Source: Thermoplasmata archaeon (lineage in GTDB: Archaea; Thermoplasmatota; Thermoplasmata; Lutacidiplasmatales; UBA184). From it: 34,865 nt of DNA. Every line of letters starts with the position of its first letter. The stretch's first letter is position 1. Below the pieces are notes generated by a model. The model saw only the letters and a list, made by a program, of their open reading frames with translations. It did no database searches and was not told where the DNA came from. Positions 7,909 to 15,529 of the stretch are shown here, piece after piece. Position numbers and translations under genes: made by a program. The DNA lies in contig JASHPV010000093.1 of NCBI GenBank assembly GCA_030037875.1, positions 1-34,865 on the forward strand. The letters are read 5' to 3'.

Positions 7909-9047
7909 CGGAGCAACCGGCGCACGACGTGCGTCGGAAAGTCGATGTCCCCGAACGCCACGATCGTCTCCGTCGTGCCGGATTCCTTGAGCGCCTCCAG
8001 AATGGCCTCGAGCTCCGTGTCGGAGAACTTGAGAAACAGCCGGCGGAGGTACTGCGCCTTGTCGAACTCCTCGCCGAACTCCCGGCGCCAGGACTCGTCG
8101 TATCGCGAGAGCCGGGCCGCCGACAGGTCGTCATCGACCAGGGCCTCGTGCACCACGTCGACCGCGAGTTCCGCGGCCCGCATCCCCGTGTAGATCCCTC
8201 CGCCCGAGAGCGGTTTCGCCTGCGCTGCGGCATCGCCCACGAGGACGATGCGCGGGCCGGAAATGTTCGGAACGGTACCGATCGGAATTCCCGAAACGAG
8301 ATAGCCCGTGGGGTTCCGAAGGGGCTGGCCGAACCGCCGGCCGATCTGGGCGACGAGATGCTCGTAGTACACGCGGGCGGGCGTGCCGTCGGCGTTGGAC
8401 GCGACGCCGACACGAGCTCCGCCGGCGCCGTCCGGGATCCACCAGCCGAAGAGGCCTGGAGAGATCGTGTTGCCGACATAGACCTCGACGAGGTCCGGGT
8501 CTCCCGGTGACTGGGGAAATTCCGCCTCGAATGCCGGCAGGATCTCGACGGGCCGTCGGAGCCGGAAGGCCCGGGCCACGGCGCTCGCCACCCCGTCCGC
8601 GCCGACCACGATTCTCGCTTCGATCTCGCCGGGACGGTTCCCGTGGCGGGTGACCTTGGCGCGGACGCTCCCGTTCGGCGGTCCCACAAGGCCGTCGAAC
8701 CGGGTCTCGGTCTCGAACGCGGCCCCCGCGTTGGCCGCTCGGTCGGCCAAGGCGATGTCCAGACCGGCTCGGTCGATGACGAAGGCCCTTGGCTCGGGCG
8801 CTCGGAAGGAGAGGGATTTCAATTGGGGGCTGAACACGGTCGCGCCGTGTACCGGCCGACGGACGACCTGAGGAGCCTTCGCCAGGTCGAGCACTCGACG
8901 GGAAACGAGGCCGGCACACTGGACCGGATACCCGACTCGTCCGTGCTCTTCGATGACCAGGACGGAATGACCGTGTCGAGCGAGCCGTTCGGCGGCAGTG
9001 GAGCCGGCGGGCCCCGCCCCGACCACCAGGACATCGACCGCCGTCAC
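7797..9047 (-). CDS. Geranylgeranyl reductase family FAD enzyme
   Basis: A 416-residue FAD-dependent oxidoreductase. The N-terminus has the dinucleotide motif VLVVGAGPAGSTAAERLA, then the GGR-family active-site block GYPVQCAGLVS. Later come GLFGWWIPDG (the family's Y/F-x-W-x-F/I-P site) and the second FAD motif IVLVGDAAAQAKPLSGGGIYTGM. Family members saturate geranylgeranyl chains of archaeal ether lipids; some act on other isoprenoids or are electron-transfer homologues. The GTG start lies nine bases after the kae1 stop, so it is probably co-transcribed with kae1. Confidence 0.9.
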   Translation of the reverse strand: MTAVDVLVVGAGPAGSTAAERLARHGHSVLVIEEHGRVGYPVQCAGLVSRRVLDLAKAPQVVRRPVHGATVFSPQLKSLSFRAPEPRAFVIDRAGLDIALADRAANAGAAFETETRFDGLVGPPNGSVRAKVTRHGNRPGEIEARIVVGADGVASAVARAFRLRRPVEILPAFEAEFPQSPGDPDLVEVYVGNTISPGLFGWWIPDGAGGARVGVASNADGTPARVYYEHLVAQIGRRFGQPLRNPTGYLVSGIPIGTVPNISGPRIVLVGDAAAQAKPLSGGGIYTGMRAAELAVDVVHEALVDDDLSAARLSRYDESWRREFGEEFDKAQYLRRLFLKFSDTELEAILEALKESGTTETIVAFGDIDFPTHVVRRLLRQSPSLLRLLPKAVGALWGGEGRRAPDLDFVSDRAHQ

Positions 9048-9056
9048 GGGTCGGAC

Positions 9057-10043
9057 CTAGCCCGTTCGCCACGGAGCGGCGACCAAGTCCGTGCGTTGAC
9101 GGGGTTGCACGATCGACTCGGCGACGGGCACGGTGACGCCGGCATGGAACGCGAGCAAGCCGGTCCAGGCGATCATGGCGCCGTTGTCGACGCAGAGCGA
9201 TTTGGCCGGCGCATACGAAGTCTTCGCACGGGATTCGGCCATCGAGCGTACCATCGTGCGCAGGCGTTCATTGCACGCTACGCCTCCGCCGAGTACGACC
9301 GATTCCTTCTGCCGGTGGGCCAGGGCCCGCTCGGTGATTTCCGTCAGCATCGAGTAGGCCGTGACCTCGACCGAGTAGGCCAGGTTCTCTCGGGAAGCAC
9401 CGTGGGCATGCAGCACCTGGCTCGCGGTGAGCATGCCGGAGAAGGCTACGTCCATCCCGTGGACGGAGTAGGGAAGGGGGAGCAGCTCAACGCCCTCGAG
9501 CGCCGCCTTTTCGATCGCCGGGCCCCCGGGGAATTGACCTCCGAGCGAGATCCAGAGCTTATCGAGAAAGTTCCCGATCCCTACATCGAGCGTCTCGCCC
9601 AGCACGCGATATCGCCCCGAGCCGTACGCCATGACCTGGGTGTTCCCGCCGCTCGCGTACAGCAGAACCGGGTCGTCCAGGCCGCTCAGGACCCGGGCGA
9701 TCTCGATGTGCGCCACGCAATGGTTGACGGGGACCAGCGGCCGGCGCCAGAGCAGCGAAAGGGTTCGCGCGACCGTCGCGCCGGTCCGAAGACATGGGCC
9801 CAAGCCGGGGCCTTGAGCGAACGCTACCGCCTCGATCTCTCGCGGGGAGACATGGGCCGCGGCGAGCGCGTGTTCGACGAGTCCGGGGAACACGTCCACG
9901 TGGTGGTTCGCCGCCTCCCGCGGATGAATTCCTCCGGTCGACGGCCGGTACATGTCGGACGCGAGCCCGAGGACCTCCGCGTTCTCGTCGACGATGCCGA
10001 CGGACGCCGTATGCGCCGTCGATTCGATCCCGAGCACCACCAT
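9057..10043 (-). CDS. kae1: KEOPS complex subunit Kae1 (tRNA t6A37 threonylcarbamoyltransferase)
   Basis: A 328-residue ASKHA-fold protein of the Kae1/TsaD/Qri7 family, catalytic subunit for N6-threonylcarbamoyladenosine at position 37 of ANN-decoding tRNAs. It shows the N-terminal LGIESTAHTASVGIV, metal-binding histidines in NHCVAHIE (H-x3-H), ASGGNTQVMAY, GETLDVGIGNFLDKL and the C-terminal GGVACNERLR. No Bud32 kinase domain is fused, unlike several euryarchaeal Kae1-Bud32 proteins, so Bud32 should be encoded elsewhere. ATG start at 10043. A small gene lies 57 bp upstream on the same strand and likely shares its promoter. Confidence 0.95.
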   Translation of the reverse strand: MVVLGIESTAHTASVGIVDENAEVLGLASDMYRPSTGGIHPREAANHHVDVFPGLVEHALAAAHVSPREIEAVAFAQGPGLGPCLRTGATVARTLSLLWRRPLVPVNHCVAHIEIARVLSGLDDPVLLYASGGNTQVMAYGSGRYRVLGETLDVGIGNFLDKLWISLGGQFPGGPAIEKAALEGVELLPLPYSVHGMDVAFSGMLTASQVLHAHGASRENLAYSVEVTAYSMLTEITERALAHRQKESVVLGGGVACNERLRTMVRSMAESRAKTSYAPAKSLCVDNGAMIAWTGLLAFHAGVTVPVAESIVQPRQRTDLVAAPWRTG

Positions 10044-10100
10044 TGGGGTCGCAACAGTGCGGCGAGGTTAAAACGCCCCCGCGGGGAAGGAAGGTGGCGC

Positions 10101-10331
10101 CTACTCTTCGACCGACTCGATCCGGAAGTACACGCTCTTTCCGCGAAGGGCTTCCTGGATCTGGTCGGCGAATCGGAGCGAGTCTTTGACCGAGGCCTCG
10201 CGTCCCCAATCGTACACGAAATCGTATCCACTCCCCGCTTCGCGGCGGAAACCGAGGTCTTCGAGCGTGTCGGTCACCTCGGAAAATGGCGCTCCTTCGC
10301 TGTCGAGCTGAACGAGGAGGTAGGTCTTCAT
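10101..10331 (-). CDS. Small conserved-looking protein, function unknown
   Basis: 76 residues starting MKTYLLVQLDSEGAPFSEVTDTLEDLGF and ending SVYFRIESVEE. The alternating hydrophobic strands and an amphipathic helix (KDSLRFADQIQEAL) suggest a small alpha/beta ferredoxin-like fold. I do not recognise the family. I chose the ATG at 10331 because a TATA-like element lies about 34 nt upstream; the longer in-frame version adds an Arg-rich stretch that overlaps tgtA. It sits between tgtA and kae1 on the same strand, so a tRNA-modification link is possible but unsupported. Confidence 0.65.
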   Translation of the reverse strand: MKTYLLVQLDSEGAPFSEVTDTLEDLGFRREAGSGYDFVYDWGREASVKDSLRFADQIQEALRGKSVYFRIESVEE

Positions 10332-10360
10332 CTCGGAACGGGTCGACAAGGCGGAAGTGG

Positions 10361-10368
10361 GTATATCA
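10361..10368 (-). promoter_or_regulatory. TATA box for the small protein-kae1-reductase unit
   Basis: The minus strand reads TGATATAC, overlapping the tgtA stop codon and about 34 nt upstream of the small gene's ATG. It would give an almost leaderless transcript for the downstream minus-strand genes. Confidence 0.5.
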
Positions 10369-12306
10369 GTGCTCTGGGGCCGGCGCGGCCTGCCGCTCCT
10401 CCGGCGCCTCCGGAACCGGATTTCGAGCATGGGCGGTCACCGCCACGGCGACGCCACGCACGAGGCGACCCATCTCATGGGCCGCGAGTTCCGCTCGGCC
10501 CACGGCAAGAAGTTCATCCGCCCGGTCCACGAGCAGCACGCTCGCTCCTGGCACGATGCCGGGATCCACCGGCCCGGCGAACCGCGAGAAAAGGCTGCGA
10601 CCCTCTCGAACGAACGGGACCGCGTCGTCCAGTACGACAACCCGGAGGCCGGGGGGTTTCTCCCACCGATGAAGCAGGCCCGCTCCGATCCAGGTCGGGC
10701 GGGGAAGGCCGTCGTTCCCGATGCGGAATGCCGGCTGGTTCCGGAACGAGAACTCTCTCAGGCGTCCGGTGTTCCGGGACCGGATCCCGTGCAGGTCCGG
10801 TTCCTTCCGCGGAAGCGGGCAACCGGGAAACTGCCATTCCAGGAGGGCGTCCATCTGTCGTTGGGTCCACTCCGCCACGCGCTGGGATCGCTCCGACCCT
10901 TCGGGGAGCCGGAACCCCGGGGCGTCCTCCGGGTCGGTTCGTTCGTTCGGGGGTCGCTCGAACTCCTCGGGCCCGACCCAAACCCCGACGGGGTACACCT
11001 CGGAGAGCTCGAGGGGAACAGGCCCGATGGCCGTCGGCACTTCCCACAACAGCGGCTGCTGGTCCGGGCCGCGCACCGGGACCTCCGAGAGGCATTCCGG
11101 AACGAGAGGAACGCGCCGGTGGGCTCGGTAGACTCCCTTCGACAACCGCCAGCGCGATAGACGCTCCTGAAACCGGGCCACCGCCGGACGCTCCCGACTC
11201 GTCGCCGTCACCTCGCGGAAGGACGGCCGACTGTCCGGCTCCACGGCCAGAAAGACGCTCGAGCCCTTGACGGCCGCCCGAAGTCCGGCGAGAAGGGCCG
11301 GATGGGCGGAAGCCCGGCGCTCCACCAGCTCCCACAGGGCTCCCGCTCGAATCGCCTGGCGCACGCGACGTACTTCGGTAGCGCACATCCAGAGGTTGTG
11401 GCGAGCGATGGCGACCTCCCGCTCCGCCACCGGCAGTTTAGCGAGGCTCGTCAGGGGGCGTTCCTCACAGAGTCGGCACCCGCAGAACGGTTCCTTGATG
11501 TCCTCGAGCGCCAGGGTTCCTTCCGGAAACAGCAGGCTCCCCCGCCGGGCGAACTTGTGATACGCCGCCGAATCGAACAGGTCGATCCCAAACAGCGCCG
11601 CGAACGCGAACGTGATGGGATGTCCCGTTCCAAAGAGATGAACGGCGCGCTCGGGAGCGAGCGCCGGCCGGGCCGCGAGTAAGACCCGGGCCAGGTCGGC
11701 GAACCGATACTGTTCGAGCAGCGGCACCACGCCTCCCACCGCCAGAACGTCTCCGAGTGCCGAGGCCCCCTGCGCGCTCGCCCAGCGGAGCTCGGGAAAC
11801 AGTCCGCCCTGCACCGGAACCGCGAGCAAACCGGCCCGGGCCGCCCGGGCCTTCCGGGCCCGCTCGAGGGTGAGCTCCACTCCCCGACGCGCCTCTTCTG
11901 CGGAAGCCCCGGGCTCTCCGAAGACGTCGAGGACCGCCGCGATGTCGCTACCGATCCGACCCTGGAAGTCGAGAATCTCCTCCGGATCGACCTCCACGTG
12001 TCCGTAGGCGTGTTGCTGGAACGCGCCGGAGTCGGTGAACACGGGTCCGGAAAAATTGAGGAGCCGGTGAATCCCCTCCCGCTCGGCCCTCTCTTTGAGC
12101 GGAGCCGATCGCCAGGTGATGTACGACGACGTGATCACCGCGGACAACCCGAACTGGGCGGCGATCTCGTTGGGCGGGATAGCCTGGTTCCGTGGGTCCG
12201 GATGAACCACCGGTAGCAAGGCCGGCGTGTCGACCGTGCCATGAGGCGTCGAGAAACGACCGACCCGCGCGAAGCCATCCCGCGCCCGGATCTCGAAATC
12301 GATCAT
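10366..12306 (-). CDS. tgtA: Archaeosine tRNA-guanine transglycosylase with PUA domain
   Basis: About 646 residues, the length of full archaeal ArcTGT. It swaps guanine 15 in the D-loop for preQ0 on the way to archaeosine. The catalytic TIM-barrel region has the Asp of FTDSGAFQQ (about residue 93), LFGTGHPITFAFA, and the zinc site CGCRLC followed by a His (IARHNLWMCATEV). The C-terminal region ends with a PUA-like segment (ASVLLVDRADELLAVGRAELAAHEMGRLVRGVAVAV) that contacts tRNA. An ATG at 12306 directly follows an in-frame GTG at 12309; either may be used. The UDG gene ends about 22 bp upstream on the same strand. Confidence 0.93.
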   Translation of the reverse strand: MIDFEIRARDGFARVGRFSTPHGTVDTPALLPVVHPDPRNQAIPPNEIAAQFGLSAVITSSYITWRSAPLKERAEREGIHRLLNFSGPVFTDSGAFQQHAYGHVEVDPEEILDFQGRIGSDIAAVLDVFGEPGASAEEARRGVELTLERARKARAARAGLLAVPVQGGLFPELRWASAQGASALGDVLAVGGVVPLLEQYRFADLARVLLAARPALAPERAVHLFGTGHPITFAFAALFGIDLFDSAAYHKFARRGSLLFPEGTLALEDIKEPFCGCRLCEERPLTSLAKLPVAEREVAIARHNLWMCATEVRRVRQAIRAGALWELVERRASAHPALLAGLRAAVKGSSVFLAVEPDSRPSFREVTATSRERPAVARFQERLSRWRLSKGVYRAHRRVPLVPECLSEVPVRGPDQQPLLWEVPTAIGPVPLELSEVYPVGVWVGPEEFERPPNERTDPEDAPGFRLPEGSERSQRVAEWTQRQMDALLEWQFPGCPLPRKEPDLHGIRSRNTGRLREFSFRNQPAFRIGNDGLPRPTWIGAGLLHRWEKPPGLRVVVLDDAVPFVREGRSLFSRFAGPVDPGIVPGASVLLVDRADELLAVGRAELAAHEMGRLVRGVAVAVTAHARNPVPEAPEERQAAPAPEH

Positions 12307-12330
12307 CACTGGAAGCCCAGATACGCGCGT

Positions 12331-13047
12331 CTACGTCGACCCGTGGCCTGCGCCCCCCATTCCCGGCGACCACGATGATCGGATGTTGTCGAGGAGGTCG
12401 AAGAACATCCGAGAGGTCAGCTTGCCGGTGTTCGTGTTCTGCGGACTGGGATGGTACGACGCCCACATCATCGGGCGACCGGCTCCTAGCGGCACGCACC
12501 GGCCGTGCGCGAATCCCTCGCTCGGTCGGGCGATTCCGTAGAGATCCGGGACCGCGTCTCTCAGCGCATCCCAGGCGAAACCTCCGAGGGCCAACAGCGA
12601 CCGGGCCTTCGGGAGGAGCCGGAGTTCCCGGGCGAGGAACGGGAGGCAATTCCCCCGCTCCGCCGGAGTGGGGCGGTTGTCCGGGGGAACGCATCGCACC
12701 GCGGCGGTGAGGTACGCATCGTCGTAGCGGAGCCCGTCGCCACGGGCCGTCGAGTGCGGCTGGTTGGCGAACCCCGCGGCATGCAGCGCCCCCACGAGGA
12801 ACGCGGCCGAGCGGTCGCCGGTGAACACACGTCCGGTCCGGTTCGAGCCGTGGGCCGCGGGCGCGAGTCCGACGACCACCAGTCGAGCCTGGGGGTCGCC
12901 GAAGCCCGGGACGGGGCGTCCCCAGTAACTATCGTGGCGAAATTGCTTCTTCCGCTCGTTAGCCACCCGTTCCCGATACGCCACCAATCGCGGGCAGCGA
13001 CGGCAGACCACGATCTCTTCGCGGAGCTGTTGGAGACTATCGGCCAT
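12331..13047 (-). CDS. Family 5 uracil-DNA glycosylase (UDGb)
   Basis: 238 residues. The diagnostic family 5 motif GLAPAAHGSNRTGRVFTGD is present, and the second catalytic motif is near SYHPSPQNTNTGK. Four cysteines suited to the [4Fe-4S] cluster occur as CRRC (15/18) and in the RCVPPDNRPTPAERGNC stretch. The enzyme removes uracil, and in some homologues hypoxanthine or other deaminated bases, to start base excision repair. ATG start at 13047 with AAGGTCC just upstream. A minus-strand TATA-like CTTAAAC lies about 45 nt upstream in the divergent promoter region shared with the radical SAM gene. Confidence 0.93.
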   Translation of the reverse strand: MADSLQQLREEIVVCRRCPRLVAYRERVANERKKQFRHDSYWGRPVPGFGDPQARLVVVGLAPAAHGSNRTGRVFTGDRSAAFLVGALHAAGFANQPHSTARGDGLRYDDAYLTAAVRCVPPDNRPTPAERGNCLPFLARELRLLPKARSLLALGGFAWDALRDAVPDLYGIARPSEGFAHGRCVPLGAGRPMMWASYHPSPQNTNTGKLTSRMFFDLLDNIRSSWSPGMGGAGHGST

Positions 13048-13110
13048 GGCAGGACCTTAGCGACCGAGACCGGGAACGAGGTCGACCGTTTAAGGGCGGC
13101 TCGCCCGCAA

Positions 13111-13120
13111 CGCTATACCC
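13111..13120 (+). promoter_or_regulatory. TATA box of the radical SAM gene
   Basis: CGCTATACCC lies about 28 nt upstream of an ATG at 13143. That spacing implies leaderless transcription and supports the ATG over the in-frame GTG at 13131. Confidence 0.55.
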
Positions 13121-13142
13121 GCTATCCCGTGTGACCAGGGTA

Positions 13143-14279
13143 ATGGAATTCGAGACGATCCAACTCCTTCCGATGGCGTCGAGCCACCGGGGCGCCCTCT
13201 CTCCCGGGTGCGAGCAGTGTCAGGAGGGAAAGAAACTCGTCCTGTTCGTGACGGGACTGTGCCGTTTCCGTTGCTTCTACTGCCCGGTGTCGGAGCGACG
13301 AAACCAGCTCGATGTGGTCTACGCCAACGAGCGCCGGGTCCAGTCGGATGCCGATGTTCTCGACGAGGCGCGAGCGATCGGCGCATCTGGCACAGGCATC
13401 ACGGGCGGAGACCCGCTCGGCGTGATCGACCGGACCGTTCACTACGTGGAGCTCCTCAAGGCCGAGTTCGGTGCGAACCACCATATCCATCTCTACACCC
13501 ACGAGCCCAATCCGGAAAAGCTTCGGCGATTGGCCGAAGCCGGGTTGGATGAATTCCGCCTCCACATTCCGCATTACTTGTGGGGTTCGCTCGGGAGTCA
13601 CGGCTCGGCGTACCGCGACGTGTTGGCGGCGGCCCCTTCGTGGGGGATTCGTCGGGGCGTAGAGATCCCGGTCCTTCCCGAGAAGGAAACGGAACTCCGT
13701 CGTTTGCTCCGTTCGCTGGACCGGTTGCATCTGGATTTCATCAACCTGAACGAAATGGAGTTCTCCGCGACCAACGAATCGGCCCTCCACGGCCGAGGAT
13801 ACCGGGTCGACACGTGGAACGGGTGGGGGGTCAAGGGAAGTCGGGCGACGGCGGAGAGGATCGTCCGCGAGGTGCGGCTCTCGACCCCGCTCCACTATTG
13901 TTCCTCACGGTTCAAGGACAGCGTCCAGCTCCGGAAGCGTCTCCTACGTCGGGCGGAACGGACCGCTCCCGCGTTCGCGGACCAAACCGAGGACGGCACG
14001 ATCCTCCTCGGGATCGTGGAAGCCGCGGACGAACTTCAGTTGCCGCGGGTGGTGGAAGCGATGGGCTCTATCGGCCGCGTTCCGGCGGCCGACTACCGGG
14101 TCGATGCCGCCCGGCGTCGGGTAGAGCTGGCTCCGGACCGGTTGCGTCGATTCGCTCGCCGGTTGCGTTTTCCGGCGTTCGCCGTGGAGCTGTACCCCAC
14201 CGAGGACGCGATCGAAGTGGAGCGCACCCCGCTCAACGCCGCGGCATTTCCGTCGAACCGCGGTACGGGTGGATGGTAG
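13143..14279 (+). CDS. Radical SAM protein, COG2108-like archaeal family
   Basis: About 378 residues. The [4Fe-4S]/SAM motif is C40-x3-C44-x2-C47 in VTGLCRFRCFYCPVS, followed by ITGGDPLG, a typical SAM-binding strand. An extra pair C23/C26 (GCEQC) precedes it and could serve another metal. The pattern GCEQCQEGKKLVLFVTGLC...VYANERRV...HHIHLYT matches the archaeal COG2108 group as I remember it; its reaction is not established. The ATG at 13143 fits the TATA box position. The last 187 bp overlap a convergent minus-strand frame encoding a small Cys-rich protein. Confidence 0.85.
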   Translation: MEFETIQLLPMASSHRGALSPGCEQCQEGKKLVLFVTGLCRFRCFYCPVSERRNQLDVVYANERRVQSDADVLDEARAIGASGTGITGGDPLGVIDRTVHYVELLKAEFGANHHIHLYTHEPNPEKLRRLAEAGLDEFRLHIPHYLWGSLGSHGSAYRDVLAAAPSWGIRRGVEIPVLPEKETELRRLLRSLDRLHLDFINLNEMEFSATNESALHGRGYRVDTWNGWGVKGSRATAERIVREVRLSTPLHYCSSRFKDSVQLRKRLLRRAERTAPAFADQTEDGTILLGIVEAADELQLPRVVEAMGSIGRVPAADYRVDAARRRVELAPDRLRRFARRLRFPAFAVELYPTEDAIEVERTPLNAAAFPSNRGTGGW

Positions 14280-14452
14280 TTCTCGTCGCAGACGTGGCTT
14301 CCGTGGGTCAGATACCGGACATCCCCTCGCTGGTGCTTGATGGAACACGGGCCCCACCCGTCGTCCTCGGCCCCGTACCACATCGGGCATTCCCGGCAGT
14401 GGAGGGTCGTCCCGCCCGGGCCGAGTGTGTTCGAGACCACGGGAAGCGTCAC
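14093..14452 (-). CDS. Small Cys/His-rich protein downstream of folD
   Basis: Up to 119 residues. The first 65 look genuinely coding: C19-x2-C22, C36 and C55, with His40, His50 and His53, in LHCRECPMWY, GWGPCSIKH and SHVCDENYH, a plausible zinc or iron-sulfur site. The GTG at 14452 overlaps the folD stop (GTGA), which decides the start. The C-terminal half is Arg/Ser-rich and low in complexity because it lies antisense to the radical SAM gene over 187 bp. I do not recognise the family. Confidence 0.55.
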   Translation of the reverse strand: MTLPVVSNTLGPGGTTLHCRECPMWYGAEDDGWGPCSIKHQRGDVRYLTHGSHVCDENYHPPVPRFDGNAAALSGVRSTSIASSVGYSSTANAGKRNRRANRRNRSGASSTRRRAASTR

Positions 14453-15345
14453 GATGGGCCTGCCGCCTGCATGTTCCACGCGTCGAGAACGTTTCGCATG
14501 AGCTGCGCCACGGTGACCGGTCCCACTCCGCCGGGGACCGGCGTAATCGCGTCGACCCATCCATCGAGGGAGACCGGGTCGGCGTCCCCAGCAGCCCGGA
14601 CGTGCGAAGGGGCCGACGGGTCCGCGACGCTGCTGAGGCCGACGTCGATGACGACCGCCCCTTTCGGTACGACATCCCGGGTAAGGAGCCCCGGAATTCC
14701 CGCGCAGCTGACAATCACCTCATTTCCGGCGAGCACCTGGACCAGATTTGGCGTGCGAGAGTGGGCCACCGTCACGGTAGCGTCTCCGGACTCTCCGCGC
14801 GCCGACAGCAGAAGCGCCAACGGCAGGCCAACCGTCGGCGAACGGCCGATGACGGCGAAACGATGTCCACGCGTCGCGATGGAATAGTGACGAAGGATCT
14901 GAAGGACCGCAAGCGCGACCGCGGGGGCGTGAGCGGGCCGCCCCTCGACGAGCCCTCCGAGGTTCACCGACCCTACGCCATCCACGTCCTTCTCCGGTGA
15001 GAGCTCGTCGACTACCGCTCGGAAATCGACGCCCTTCGGCAATGGGTGCTGAACGAGAACGGCGTGAACTGAGCGATCTCCCTCGAGCTCCTGAATCTGT
15101 TCCCGCAATCGGGCCGTGGAAGTCTCCTCCGGCAGTGAAACGTCCCGGAATCCGACACCGACGGCCGTGGCCGTTCGTTCCTGCTGCTTCAGGTAGAAGG
15201 CGAACGGTCCCCCGGAGCCGAGATGCACGCTCGCCAGCACAGGAGGGGGTCGAGATCCGCTGCCGTGGCGGATTTGGGACCGTACCTCGTCGAGCAGCGC
15301 CTCGCCGACCGGCTTGCCGTACAGTTGTCGCGTCAGGGTCCCCAC
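14449..15345 (-). CDS. folD: FolD-like methylene-tetrahydrofolate dehydrogenase(/cyclohydrolase)
   Basis: About 298 residues with the FolD order: N-terminal folate domain, VLVQHPLPKG (Gln99), SPEKDVDGVG (Asp120), then the Rossmann part HRFAVIGRSPTVGLPLALLL, VIVSCAGIPG and the C-terminal TPVPGGVGPVT. It interconverts methylene-, methenyl- and formyl-tetrahydrofolate, or an archaeal pterin analogue. The catalytic Tyr is present (Tyr51 in FAFYLKQQE), but the Lys four residues later that is essential for cyclohydrolase activity is Gln55. The usual PCTP block is replaced by HAPAVALAV. The GTG at 15345 was chosen because it has GGAG five bases upstream and gives a normal family length. Confidence 0.88.
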   Translation of the reverse strand: MGTLTRQLYGKPVGEALLDEVRSQIRHGSGSRPPPVLASVHLGSGGPFAFYLKQQERTATAVGVGFRDVSLPEETSTARLREQIQELEGDRSVHAVLVQHPLPKGVDFRAVVDELSPEKDVDGVGSVNLGGLVEGRPAHAPAVALAVLQILRHYSIATRGHRFAVIGRSPTVGLPLALLLSARGESGDATVTVAHSRTPNLVQVLAGNEVIVSCAGIPGLLTRDVVPKGAVVIDVGLSSVADPSAPSHVRAAGDADPVSLDGWVDAITPVPGGVGPVTVAQLMRNVLDAWNMQAAGPS

Positions 15346-15498
15346 TTGCTCCGGAAGCGGCCGATTACCGGGTCGTCGTACATTAACGCGAGCTAACCTT
15401 TTTTGACGCGGAATCGCGCCAACCTGCACCACTAGGCCCAAAAATTCGGGATTCGGCTCTTCCAGACGCGTCCGGTCGCGGAGGAACCACCTAAACCA

Positions 15499-15507
15499 TT
15501 TATATGG
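15499..15507 (+). promoter_or_regulatory. TATA box of lonB
   Basis: TTTATATGG is centred about 27 nt upstream of the lonB GTG at 15530. It is the clearest TATA box in the window and implies a leaderless message. Confidence 0.7.
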
Positions 15508-15529
15508 AGCCTCCCTCGTTTCGATTGAA

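Noticed and set aside
8643-11270. Plus-strand open frame of 875 codons
   Set aside because: It lies antisense to geranylgeranyl reductase, kae1 and tgtA, which have clear family motifs. Its own translation is Arg/Gly/Pro/His-rich with no domain.
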